Position numbers and translations under genes: made by a program. A stretch of 64,000 nucleotides of DNA. Source: Microvelia longipes. Its lineage: Eukaryota > Arthropoda > Insecta > Hemiptera > Veliidae. The stretch's first letter is position 1, and every line of letters begins with the position of its first letter. Positions 24,101 to 33,617 of the stretch are shown here, in pieces. The notes below the pieces were generated by a model, which was given only the letters and a program-made list of their open reading frames with translations, did no database searches and was not told where the DNA came from. The stretch lies in the NCBI GenBank assembly GCA_018340805.1, contig JACMZG010000008.1, forward strand, positions 23,774,003 through 23,838,002. The letters run 5' to 3'.

Positions 24101-27100
24101 AAATCTAACAGCTAACAACCGGCCCTGCTTACTCTCAGTTTAGCTACCTTGTTTAGCCAACTTTAACAGCACAATGTTATATCAAAAAATACTAATTATA
24201 AATTTATAACTATCTACTTGCCAGGCTTTACCCCCCCCCCCCCTACTACTACTACTACCATTTAGGTTTTATTATCTCTGACTTCTACCATGTAACATGG
24301 TTTCAAAATTCCTGTACTCTGTTTACATAATTTTTATTTATTATGGATTTTTCTTATCATTGTTATATATGTTTATAGGTGTTAGCCTACAGCAGTGATT
24401 TGAAATTATATTTGAGAGATGGTTATGGGTATGATTTAAATCATCAAATAGCCTGCCCTGCTATTCAGCATATTTTCAAATATCTTGAGTAAGTTATTTG
24501 ATCTAGCACTCTTAGTATTTCATCTGTTTACTGGTACACAGCACATATATAATCGTTATAGTATATATTCCTCTATGGTAGACAGTATGAAAAATAAAAC
24601 TAAACCACTTTTTTCTCCACTTATTAAAATTAACTATTTACCATTTAGACCTTCAACCTTTAACGGTCATCATTAGTGCCTACATAACAAACAAAATAAA
24701 TCAAAACTAAAACAGTACACTCAATACATTTAATTCTGATCTGATTAATAGCATTGTATGTAGTGACTAACTTGTCATGCCTTTACAAAAGTGATTAATT
24801 ACATACACAGGTATTTAGGGGACTAGGGACACTACAATATATTTTATATTTTTTCACTTATTCATTGCACAAACAGATTAACTTAAGCAATTTAAACATG
24901 ATTGTGTTATTAATCAACTGACTGCTTAAAAACTATAATTGAATCTATCTGTACAATATTGTGAGAGTTCTTCAAACTTAGTAAGTAGTGAGGCTAAACA
25001 TTCATTGATGTGTTTATGTATTAATAACTCTTTATGTAACCAAAAATATTGTTTAATTTTGTTTAAATGAATGGTATTGCTTTTATTTATTTAAAAAGTA
25101 TCTATTTTCTTGTAGATCTGATGAAAAGAGTAATGCGTCAGCAGTTTTCTACTTCACCCACTCAGGCACAATATTAAAACTTCTTTCTCATCTTGGATTA
25201 TATAAAGATTCATTCCAACTCACTGATACTCTCACTAAGCAACAAAGAGATGACAGAAAATTCAAAACTTCCTACATAGATGCATTTGCTTCAAATATTC
25301 TCTTCGCTTCTTATATGTATGTTTAAATAGAGTATAGCTTTAATTGATAATGCCCTAAATTAAATAAATAACTCACCTATATGGCTCTCTGCTCTATCAG
25401 GGCCACTTATTTTTCTAACTAACTAGGATAGTAGGCTAACCAGATGTAGGAAACCCTCTTCCACTTGAACACTTGAAATTATAGCCTATAATTTCTCAAC
25501 TGCATCTTAACTTTATACTCCTAAAAAAATATATTTAATTATTCCATAATTTAATTTTATTGATTGATTTATAATTTTTTTAGTATAATATTTTCTATCA
25601 TTTTATTATCCTACTATTTGTTCTATATGTTTAAGTTATGAGTATATCTATTATTATTTCCATGTATTTATTTTTATTATTTGTTTAAAAATACTAAACA
25701 AATGATGGGGGTACAGTAGTGCCCCTGCCAAGCCTAGGGGTCACTGGTGTAACATCCTTTACAGGAAGCATCTCGTGGATATTTTCACCCCCTCATATCT
25801 TTTTTTATAAGACATTAAAAAATATACTTTTAATGTCTGAATATACAACAAGCAACTGAAAGATTGCTTGTTGGGCTAACCTATTCTATCAAATTCCAAA
25901 ACTTTACCATTCACAGGTGTTGAGTGCATAATGGCTCAAAGTTTTGACACACACACTCACTCACTCATCAAAATTCTAAGGCACTTCCAGCAGTTGTAGA
26001 CACTTGAAATTTGGTATATAGATAAATGTTGCTGTAAAAATCAATAAAAATTTATGAAAATTAAGTTTGAAATCCTTCAAACTAATATGTTCTATCCAGG
26101 TTGAAAGGTAATCAGAACATCAATTTTATGTTTAAAGAAAAATTTTGACAACTAGCGATACTTAGTAGAGCACACTAAAACTAAGAATATCAAGAGTTTT
26201 ATTTTGACAGAACATAACAAAATATTTTTACACCTCATATTATTTTTTAGACTTTATATATTTACAATTGTAACTTAATTACTTTCTAGTTGCTTAATTA
26301 TCTTATCTTATCTTATCTTACAAGCATTATTGGAAGATAAAACTATCTCCCTGAGCATTTAGTTAGCTTCTAAGGCGAAAGCCAAAGGAACCAAAGCATT
26401 AACTTCTGATGCAATGCCAAGGAAGTTATGACTATTAACTCCCTAAAACAATTTTTTTTCATTGTTCCAAACAACTTTTTTTTGCCTGAGACAGATTTTG
26501 AGTCAATCTTTATTATTGATCGGGTTTCCCTAATATATATGAGGGGTGCTCCCTCCTAACAAATTTTAAAAAATATTGCTTCAAAAAACTTCTTTTGGCC
26601 TAAAACAAATTTTGAGCAAAAAAATTTTTCTTTTTTTCTTTAGATCCCGCTTATAAAGTTGGGGCTGCTGTTCTGGGAAAGTGTTAAAAAACTAATACAC
26701 TTTGATACTCAACTTTTTCTCCCTTGGGAGTGAAAATTGATTTTTACTTGCTTAAAACTAGTCAATAAACTTCACATTATTTACTGTCTAGAAATAAAAT
26801 ATTTTTATTGTGGGATTGAACAAAAATGTATGTTCTCTTATTTTTAAGAATTTAATGTTGCTATATCTAAAATATTCCACCTGGTATAAATAAATTCTTA
26901 ATACAAATATGAATAAAATATTTTTTGATTTATTACTCTATAAATTTACTGTAAAAATCTTTAAATAATATTTTCTCACCCCTTTGTCTGAGGGGAAAAT
27001 CAGTTAATTATTACTTAAGGTTTCAAACATCTTTATTTTCTAGGTGTGGAATTGAAAGAAAGGTTTTAACTCTGCACCAAGAGAGACCTGTACAGATTCC

Positions 27101-27203
27101 TGGCTGTCCTGATGACCATCTCTGTCCTTTTATTACAATTCAAAATAATTTTAACCACTCTATTAACTACTGTGATTTTGATAAATTGTGCTCTACTTTG
27201 TGA
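17928..27203 (+). CDS. MINPP-like histidine phosphatase, downstream tandem copy (nine exons)
   Basis: A secreted histidine acid phosphatase of the multiple inositol polyphosphate phosphatase family, whose known role is inositol polyphosphate dephosphorylation. Exons: 17928-18102, 18890-19031, 19928-20102, 20717-20842, 21881-22031, 23760-23860, 24379-24488, 25116-25316 and 27044-27203. They total 1341 bp (446 residues plus stop), close to family length, and all splice phases agree. Features in order: signal peptide, RTPYRYV, FIRHGTTKAN, TQRTEESSRYFAAGLF, SPWCSVF, GYGY, FTHSGT and a Cys-rich tail. Oddities: the Arg after RHGT is Thr, HAE is HSG, the first donor is GC, and exon 3 has compensating frame breaks. 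The catalytic substitutions suggest altered or lost activity. Family assignment is firm; activity is not. Confidence 0.8.
18753..18836. repeat. Intronic hairpin
   Basis: AATAGTCATACTATTAAAAT and its reverse complement flank a short spacer, giving about 37-base arms with a few mismatches and a 9-base loop (CTCCTGCAC). It lies about 50 bases upstream of exon 2 of the downstream phosphatase copy. Confidence 0.7.
18890..19031 (+). CDS. Downstream phosphatase copy, exon 2 (RHGT motif)
   Basis: Encodes G-CKVEKIIGFIRHGTTKAN and then VVHALSVLRDKIIAASSVNS. The nucleophile His of RHG is present. The second phosphate-binding Arg of the family pattern RHGTR is Thr here. It ends before GTAAAC in phase 2. 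Confidence 0.82.
19928..20102 (+). CDS. Downstream phosphatase copy, exon 3, with compensating frame breaks
   Basis: In the spliced phase it reads a TAA at 19938 and then NELTAWISKNFQ. DDILLAEEGQDEMLNLSKRF then lies in the -1 frame, and LPQEYSSSTYN returns to the original frame at the exon end. The family segment L..EG..E...L..RF..RFP...P..Y supports all three pieces. Exon length (175) and both boundary phases are right, so net indel is zero. Confidence 0.6.
20717..20842 (+). CDS. Downstream phosphatase copy, exon 4
   Basis: A 126-bp exon, phase 0 at both ends, after TTTCAG and before GTAAGT. It encodes FKSTATQRTEESSRYFAAGL and then DKDPILR. The T.TQRT..S...F..GLF pattern is characteristic of MINPP. 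Confidence 0.83.
21304..21796 (-). mobile_element. tRNA-derived SINE
   Basis: On the minus strand the head (21794-21729) begins GTCCGGTTGCTCAGTGGTAG, with a box A-like TTGCTCAGTGGTAG (21788-21775) and a box B-like GGTTCAAATCC (21747-21737). The acceptor-like arms TCCGGTT/AGCCGGG still pair, but the T-stem does not, so it is not a functional tRNA. A GC-richer body of about 430 bp follows and ends near 21304. It lies in intron 4 of the downstream phosphatase copy. Confidence 0.75.
21881..22031 (+). CDS. Downstream phosphatase copy, exon 5
   Basis: A 151-bp exon after TTGTTTAG. It encodes FYLLCDKWLKTVKNNPQSEV and then EEMARTCEQISMRLHL, ending before GTAACT in phase 1. The length is identical to the paralog's exon. 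Confidence 0.83.
22075..22860 (-). mobile_element. LINE 3' fragment (R1/Jockey-like C-terminus)
   Basis: The minus-strand frame 22853-22482 contains CPSCNEDTDFLTHFIFSCTA, the C..C....D...HfiF.C zinc-finger-like pattern found at the C-terminus of many R1/Jockey polymerases. It is followed by a 3' untranslated stretch to an AATAATAAT tail at about 22075. The element is 5' truncated, which is typical of target-primed insertion. Confidence 0.6.
23760..23860 (+). CDS. Downstream phosphatase copy, exon 6 (SPWC motif)
   Basis: A 101-bp exon after TTTTCCAG. It encodes DDVLSMYRACFFETSQNKTN and then FSPWCSVFSEEDLE, ending before GTATGT. It carries the family C...E...SPWC...F pattern. Confidence 0.85.
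24379..24488 (+). CDS. Downstream phosphatase copy, exon 7 (GYGY motif)
   Basis: A 110-bp exon encoding VLAYSSDLKLYLRDGYGYDL and then NHQIACPAIQHIFKYLE, before GTAAGT in phase 2. Confidence 0.87.
25116..25316 (+). CDS. Downstream phosphatase copy, exon 8 (HSG triplet)
   Basis: A 201-bp exon encoding SAVFYFTHSGTILKLLSHLG and then KTSYIDAFASNILFASYM, before GTATGT. The proton-donor position of the family HAE triplet is Gly. Confidence 0.88.
26299..26420. repeat. TTATC microsatellite and short dispersed repeat
   Basis: Five tandem TTATC-like units are followed by a block containing CTTCTAAGGCGAAAGCCAAA. That block is echoed on the opposite strand at about 31090-31145 (TTCTAAGGCAAAAGCC). It is probably a fragment of a common LINE or SINE 3' end. 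Confidence 0.5.
27044..27203 (+). CDS. Downstream phosphatase copy, terminal exon 9
   Basis: Encodes CGIERKVLTLHQERPVQIPG, CPDDHLCPFITIQ and NYCDFDKLCSTL, then TGA at 27201. It is Cys-rich with no ER-retention tail. Confidence 0.87.
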
Positions 27204-27884
27204 CAATCCTATCTTAGTAATTATAGTCATCTTTAGTAATCCACCAGGTTATAATCAGTTGACAGTGTGTGTAAATATTGTAGAGGTCCCAATGAGGTTT
27301 GTCTGATATGAAATTTTGGGTGTGAATTAACTAACATCCAAGACTAACCTCCTTGGCTACTATGCTTTCAGCTGATGCTATTGTATATATCATATACAAA
27401 ATATGACATTATTCCTTTTTATTACTTATGAGTGTCTACAACACTAATTGACTGATTTGGGAACTCTCTAATCAGATTATAATCTTTAAGGTCATTTATT
27501 ATTTTACAAGTTCATATATTCATAAATTTATTCTATTTCTACTTGCTTATTTATTGAATATCTTCAACTTTTATTTGAGATAAAATTTAGCTTATTTGAG
27601 TTAAAATATGGCTTATTTGTGTTAAAATTAAGCTGTTCAATAAATTCAATAGTGCCCAATACTGTGGTAAATTAAAAATATAGTTTTACTTAAAGATGTC
27701 TAGAGATTGTTAAAATGTGTTACTGTCTTACCCATGTTATTATATGGGTAACATATTCTAATGATATTCTGCGAAATGCTATAGTTAAATTCTTATTTAT
27801 ATCACTGATTAGTACTATATATTCCTCTATGATTTATATTTAAGTACAACATTTTTTTACACCATTCAAAAAACTTATTGATAT
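27204..27884. other. 3' flank of downstream phosphatase copy
   Basis: 27249-27354 is the third copy of the repeat seen at 750-840 (ATCAGTTGACAG ... TGATATGAAATTTTGGG). The rest is AT-rich with no feature I can support. Confidence 0.45.
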
Positions 27885-28196
27885 TGACCTGAAGTATACA
27901 GGCATCATCTAATGGTTTAATGACTGAAAATTTTCAGGTCATCTGCAAAAAGTAAGAGTATAACATCTGGAAAACAGTGGCAAACGCTGTTTATAAATAA
28001 CAAAAAAAAGAAGAGGCCCAAGGCCAGAGCCTTGAGGCGATTCAATATTCCATTTTTAAATTTTATAAATGATTGACGTTCATACAAGTAACTTATTATC
28101 CAGTTAAGGATGAGACATGAGAACCCAATAGCCTAGAGTTTATAAATTAGTAAGGGTTGATTGATCTTATCAAATGCTTTGGAAAAATCGGTCATT
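27885..28196 (-). mobile_element. LINE reverse transcriptase fragment (palm, FADD motif)
   Basis: Minus-strand frames give TDFSKAFDKINQPLLIYKL, then ILNWIISYLYERQSFIKF, then LFADDLKIF. These are the DFSKAFD, W...YL..R and FADD motifs of CR1/Jockey-type reverse transcriptase. A stop and frame changes make it dead. Its N-terminal continuation lies at 30800-30960, beyond inserted DNA. Confidence 0.7.
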
Positions 28197-28409
28197 TTTT
28201 TTTTTTTTTTTAATAAATCTTTTATTTTTCAATTTTTACATTTTTTTACAAAAATTAAACTATTTACATAACAGAAATTATCAAATACAATAAAATATCT
28301 AAATAAAATTGAAAAATCCACAAATCCTAGGATTGAGTGTGGGGGAAACAATTATAATAAATACAATTTGGAAAAATTAAGATGAAATTATTATTATAAT
28401 GTATTATAA

Positions 28410-30138
28410 CAGCCCTTCCCAACCCTTGGGTCGCGACCAGATTGGGTCGCGAACAAAATTTTTTGGGTCGCCAAATTTTTCTATTATTACAATCCAAAAA
28501 TTACAAAGATTTATGTAAAAATAATATTATAAGCCAATAACAGATTTGCTTAAACAGATATATTTTTTAGAAATTGATAATACTTTAAACATGCGATAAC
28601 AAAAGAAGCCGCGGCCAAAACATTCTTAGAAGTCCTTTACGACAGAGGCACCCGCCTTTATCTAATTCTTGCTACATTGATGAATTGTAATACCTATGAT
28701 AATACTGTGTTTAAAAGTTTCTTATTACTTCTTTTAAAGGTTCGGTTATTAAATTATAATGTTTTAATCAACGTAGTTTATTTCGCGTACAAGTTTTATA
28801 ATTATAATTGTTCACCAGTTTATTTATTTTATAGTTTTGCGTTTTAATTAAAGTAGTGCAATAAATAAACAAAACACGACTTGATTTATTAGTGGAAACA
28901 ACAGCTCATGAATAGGCGTCATGGCGGAAGTCGAACCTCGGACCACGACACAATTCGTTCAGAGGTCCTAATGACAAAAACAGTTTTGCGAGACTTAGTA
29001 TATAAATTTCTTAGACACTTTCTTGTTAACACTCTATCTTTCGAACTGATTATATTTTTAATCAAACTTGTACAAAACTCAACCTTCGGAGGACAGAACC
29101 CTATTGAAAACCAGGTTTTTGTGACGTCATTAACCCTGGCTGAGTCAACGAAATTTTCAAAAATCGGCAAAATTCAGGGTTAATATTTTCACCGCAAAAA
29201 GGTCAATAGTTTCATTTTTTGAGACGCTGGAATCAACTTAAACTGGTCCGAAGTCGATACGACCACTCTAAGTGACCAAAAAAGTCGAAAAAATATTGTA
29301 AATTACCAAAACCAAAATTTAGGTCGATAAAAAATAAATTTCGGTAGGGTGTCGTTTCTCTGAATTTTTGGCGCTGAATCAAATGAAACCGGTTCCGAAG
29401 TCAATACGACCACTCTAAGTTACCAAAAAGTCGAAAAACCCCAACAAATTATCAAAACCTCTGGCGCTTGGTCCGCATGTCGGGCGAATTTCTTTTGGTG
29501 CGTGTTCTGTGCTTAACAACAATCCTGGTTGGAATGATAATTTTTTATATTAGTATTACATTATATAATTATAACTACAGAATAATTCTAGCGCGTGGTC
29601 CGCATGTCTAGCGAATTTCATTGAGAATAAGAGTTTCCGTGCTTAACAACCCGTTTCTTGCTTATGGTTCCGGTTTATGCTTTAGAACCTAAGCAGTTAC
29701 TCAATTGTCAAGCACTGCTCGTAACTCATTTTTTCTGATTTTCCAAAGGAAATGCGCTAAAACCTTTAAGGACTAAGCTTATACATAAGTTACTAAGCTT
29801 TAAACTAGTGCAAATAATAGTGCGTACTTCTAATTTTAGAAGTTACGAGCAGTGATAATTTTATATTTAATTTAATTTTTTAATTTTATATTTTATTGCT
29901 ATTATATAATTATATAAATATACTTCTTTTGAACTCCAATTAGTGTGTAGTTTTCTATTTAAGTATAAAAACCTCATGAAAATTAGGATTTGACGATGTA
30001 TGTAGGGTCATAACTAGTTCGGAAATAAATAAAAACGCCTGCAATTTTTAGGTTATGCAAAATAAATTCATTTGGTCGCCAAACTTTAGAAAAGCCAAAT
30101 TATAGGGTCGCGGTTACTGAAAAGGTTGGGAAACGCTG
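28410..30138. mobile_element. hAT-type non-autonomous DNA element
   Basis: The termini are CAGCCCTTCCCAACCCTTGG and, inverted, CAGCGTTTCCCAACCTTTTC, the CAG..gTTCCCAACC type seen in hAT-Charlie-like elements. A perfect 8-bp duplication, TATTATAA, lies at 28402-28409 and 30139-30146. The interior has duplicated internal segments (GGTCCGCATGTC at about 29470 and 29597; TACGACCACTCTAAGT at about 29257 and 29405). I see no hAT transposase. An open frame at 28908-29183 has no recognisable domain. Confidence 0.85.
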
Positions 30139-30799
30139 TATTATAATATTATATAATGTATATATACATTATATTTATTGTCATTACATTTTAAAGTATT
30201 TTAATTATTATTATCCAAAGTTATTATTAAAGACACATTTAGATATTATATTATTTAAATTCTTTATATATATTTTTTTTAAGTTATTAATATTTTTATA
30301 CATATTAAAAGAATGTATTTAGTATATATGCAAGTTAAAAAAAACAAAAAGAAATTCGCTAAAGAAGAAAAAAAAATTTCATAAAGAAAAAAAATATACA
30401 AAAATAAAAATTAGGTAATTAAACATAAATAAACTATCAAACTAAAAACATTGAAAACAAAAATAAAAATAAATACAAAAAAAAAATATTTTTTTTTATT
30501 TAAACAAAAATAAAACCAAATAACTAAAAAATAATCACAACTTGTAGGATTTTTATTTATTCTTTTATTTTCTTAATAATTACTCAGGTTTTCTGAAAAT
30601 TGAATAAAAATAAAAATTTTATGAGAAATTTGTTTTCTCATTGAAAAAATAATAAAATTCAACAAAATAAACAAAATTAAATATAATAATAAATAAAAAT
30701 ACATATATAATGTTAATATGTAATACACATAATCTTAATAAATAGTTATCAATATAATATAACACAAAAAAATAATACAAATTTTACATTGATACATTA

Positions 30800-30960
30800 T
30801 AGTATCAACCTGAGCTTTCAGATTAAAAAGCAGATAAATGTAATTTTCATAAATTGAGAGTTTGGTCAGAGTGGATCTATGCCTCATAAAGCCATGTTGA
30901 TTAGGGGTTATGACATTTTTAATGAAGGAAAAATTAGATCCAAAGCTAAGGATTTACCCA
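30800..30960 (-). mobile_element. LINE reverse transcriptase fragment (N-terminal part)
   Basis: The minus strand reads FIKNVITPNQHGFMRHRSTL and then TKLSIYENYIYLLFNLKAQV. This is the QHGF...RST.T.L motif block that directly precedes DFSKAFD in CR1/Jockey reverse transcriptases. It joins logically to 28196-27885, implying about 2.6 kb of later insertion between them. Confidence 0.6.
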
Positions 30961-31522
30961 AAAAATTCAAAAATACAAAAAAACCTATGAAAAAGATAAT
31001 ATAACTATTAAATGATGTCAACGTCTAGGATAAAATCTTGCATGCATTCTTGGGAGTAAATAACTATTTTTCCTCTTGCCAATAATTACATCCGTCGGCT
31101 TCTTCTTACGATGTGTTGGTTCCTCGGCTTTTGCCTTAGAACCAACTAACTGGTCATGGAAATAATAGCATTCTTACTCTCTTGGTGCATCAATAACTAT
31201 TACAGCCATGTTGCAAATACTATTTTTAATCTATTCTCTTTGTTGTACTTGTTCTTTATCAGTATACATTATTTCCCATTACCTTTCTTATAATATATTC
31301 TATAAAATATAAATATTAGTTTTGTCTGTCATTATAATCTACTGATATACATGTTTGAGGAAACCTAAAGACAGGTTATTTAATCAAAATTCACATAAAA
31401 ACGTATTAATTAAAAATTTAAGAGAAGAGGTGGATGCTAAGCAGTTTTAAGAAAACGCTGATCACCATTGTAGTCTTTTAATAATTACACAAAAATAATT
31501 ATTAAATAACCGACCTAAAAAG

Positions 31523-31711
31523 ATGACTTGTACGAATACTGTAGGGAGTATTCAATTTAGACTACTAAATAGAAAAGAAGAAGAAGTAGACTGTTTTTAT
31601 TGTGAAAAGTTGTTAAGTTGTGAAATTATTTATGAATTAATATCTGTATCTTACTGCAATTCCTCTGAAAATAAACCAACGAAAAGATTTAACTCAGTGA
31701 GAATACTTTGA
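31523..31711 (+). CDS. Small unrecognised ORF or possible first exon
   Basis: The ATG at 31523 opens MTCTNTVGSIQFRLLNRKEE, then VDCFYCEKLLSCEIIYELIS. A possible donor GTGAGA lies at about 31697. It has a mixed, protein-like composition with several Cys but no recognised domain. It may be chance. Confidence 0.25.
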   Translation: MTCTNTVGSIQFRLLNRKEEEVDCFYCEKLLSCEIIYELISVSYCNSSENKPTKRFNSVRIL

Positions 31712-32017
31712 AGAAAAGCTTGATAAATTGATTTTGTGAAAACAACTATGTCAACACAAGATGACTAAGATCTGATTTATGATTTTTGTTGCCTTATAAC
31801 AAGCGCAGTCTTGTTGACAAAAGTATGAGAAATATAATATAAGGTAATATATTTCATTAGGATTAAATTGATGTAAAAATGAGGGGTTGGCATAGAGACA
31901 GTGTTCCGCCTCCTACCCTTTTCTCCATGGATTCGGTGGACCAGCTTTCAATCAAAGGGAATCTAGTTTAACTAATATGCCGCAAGTTAATACCACTTGT
32001 TCTTCTATTCGCGATTT

Positions 32018-33330
32018 CAAAGAGATAGCTGTAAGGTTGCAATACCAATGGCGGGAAAACGAAAGGGTGATCAAAAACTTTTTTATCATAGAATTAGCAT
32101 GGGAGCGATAAAAAAATGCATCTTTTATTTATTTATTGTTTGTTAATTTGTAATAAAGTGATTTGGAAAATTATCTAGAACGACCATCGGTATTAAAAAA
32201 ATTGCAAATATTTCATAGATAAATATTTTGATAATTCCAGGATTTTAAATATAGAATCAGGCTCTTATCACCACAGACTTGGATTCGTCGATTTAACCAG
32301 AAATAATAAAACCTAAACGGATATTTAAATAAACATTTTATAAAAAGTGAATTTATTGAGTTATTAATTATTTTATTGCTTTAATAAAATTGATTAATAA
32401 ATTAAAACACCATTTACGGTGAAAAATCGGCTTCTTATCAGTTAATTTAAAGGTACTTATTTACATGTCCAACATAAAGTTGGGACCCAAGTAAATATGG
32501 CAATTATTCTCTTTTGGGGTACCGACAATATATTTACTAAATTATATAAAAGAAATTATTTAACAAATCTTCATAAGGGAGTTGAAAAGCAATGTGGCTT
32601 TTGTATGGGGTTGAGAAGGGGGAAAAGAAAAGATGATAATCAAGTAAATAAGATAATATAGGGCAAAAGTAACCTTGGTTCCCAACATAAAATTGGGAAC
32701 CAAGTAAATAAGTGGTCCCCCAATGTTACAGTTGGAAATTGACGATACAGTTATAACCAAAAGAAAAATTAAAATTAAAAATATTTTTGTTCCCATAGCA
32801 ACAAACTTGTAAATTTCTTAACTTCTTTACAAATCGAAATTGAGGGATTTTTAATGGAGTTTAGACAGACCTCCTAGTCCTATACCAAATCCACTCGATT
32901 TTTTAAGATAAAACTGAGGTTGGGAACCAAGTAAATAAAGTGCAATTTAATACCTGTTACAAACTAATTTAAACAATTTAATGCAATTAAATGGTAATTT
33001 GTGTGTTTGTGCAAACTTAAAATTATTTAAAAGTAACATTAATAACAATAAATAAAATAAAAACACCTATATGATGTTTCATCTTCTTATCACTCAATTT
33101 AAATACTCGTAACAACCAATTAAAAATGCTATTTTTCAATAAAATTGTGATTCTACTGAGTTTCATACGCCTAAAACTAAATAAATTAAAGCACTTTGAT
33201 AAAAAAAAATTTAAAGAAATAATCGTCAAATAAGAAAAACCAAAAATCCCATAAGGACTTTTACAACGATGACCCTTGTCGGTTATCAATTTCTTATCAG
33301 TGACGCGTGGCGCTGCTACGGACTTTGAAT
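32018..33330. repeat. Dispersed repeat A, copy 2, with nested insertion
   Basis: Parallel to 1420-2215 but interrupted at about 32452-32942. The right part shares CAATTTCTTATCAG and AATAATCGTCA-type words. It ends about 220 bp before the start codon of the RS-rich gene. Confidence 0.6.
32452..32942. mobile_element. MITE-like insertion inside repeat A
   Basis: Absent from repeat A copy 1. The ends ACTTATTTAC and, inverted, ACTTTATTTACTTGG are similar. GTTGGGAACCAAGTAAATA recurs at about 32478, 32690 and 32919, and inverted at about 32675, making a central palindrome. It has no coding content. Confidence 0.55.
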
Positions 33331-33547
33331 CGCGAATCTTGCTTTGGTTGATTTCTATCCGTTTTCTAAGCAACAGTCAACATAGAGCACCATTAATAGT
33401 TTCTACATTTTTCTCTTTTATATAAAAGAAAAGCTGCTTGTACCGATTGTTATTAGTTGGTGAAAGATAATTGGTCCGAGGGTTTAGAGAAAGGATATAT
33501 ACTTATTGGTGTTTATTTTGGAGAACATTGGAAAGAGTAAGCTTAGG

Positions 33548-33617
33548 ATGCCACCTTCAACGTGGATCAGTAAAATGCAAAGAGCGAAGGACAGTGAGCC
33601 ACAGAGGAAATGCGATG
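33548..33617 (+). CDS. RS-rich gene, probable first coding exon
   Basis: The ATG at 33548 in good context (AGGATGCC) reads MPPSTWISKMQRAKDSEPQR and KCD, then the donor GTATGT at 33618 in phase 1. A TATA-like TTTTATATAAAAG lies at about 33416-33428. The next exon seen starts in phase 0, so at least one exon must lie in the following gap. Membership of this gene is inferred from position. Confidence 0.5.

Noticed and set aside
28908..29183. 91-codon plus frame and 83-codon minus frame inside the hAT element
   Set aside because: They overlap each other, have no recognisable domain, and lie in a non-autonomous element.
33023..33373. 116-codon minus-strand frame in dispersed repeat A
   Set aside because: It is not preserved in the other repeat copy (about 1960-2215) and the composition is AT-driven.
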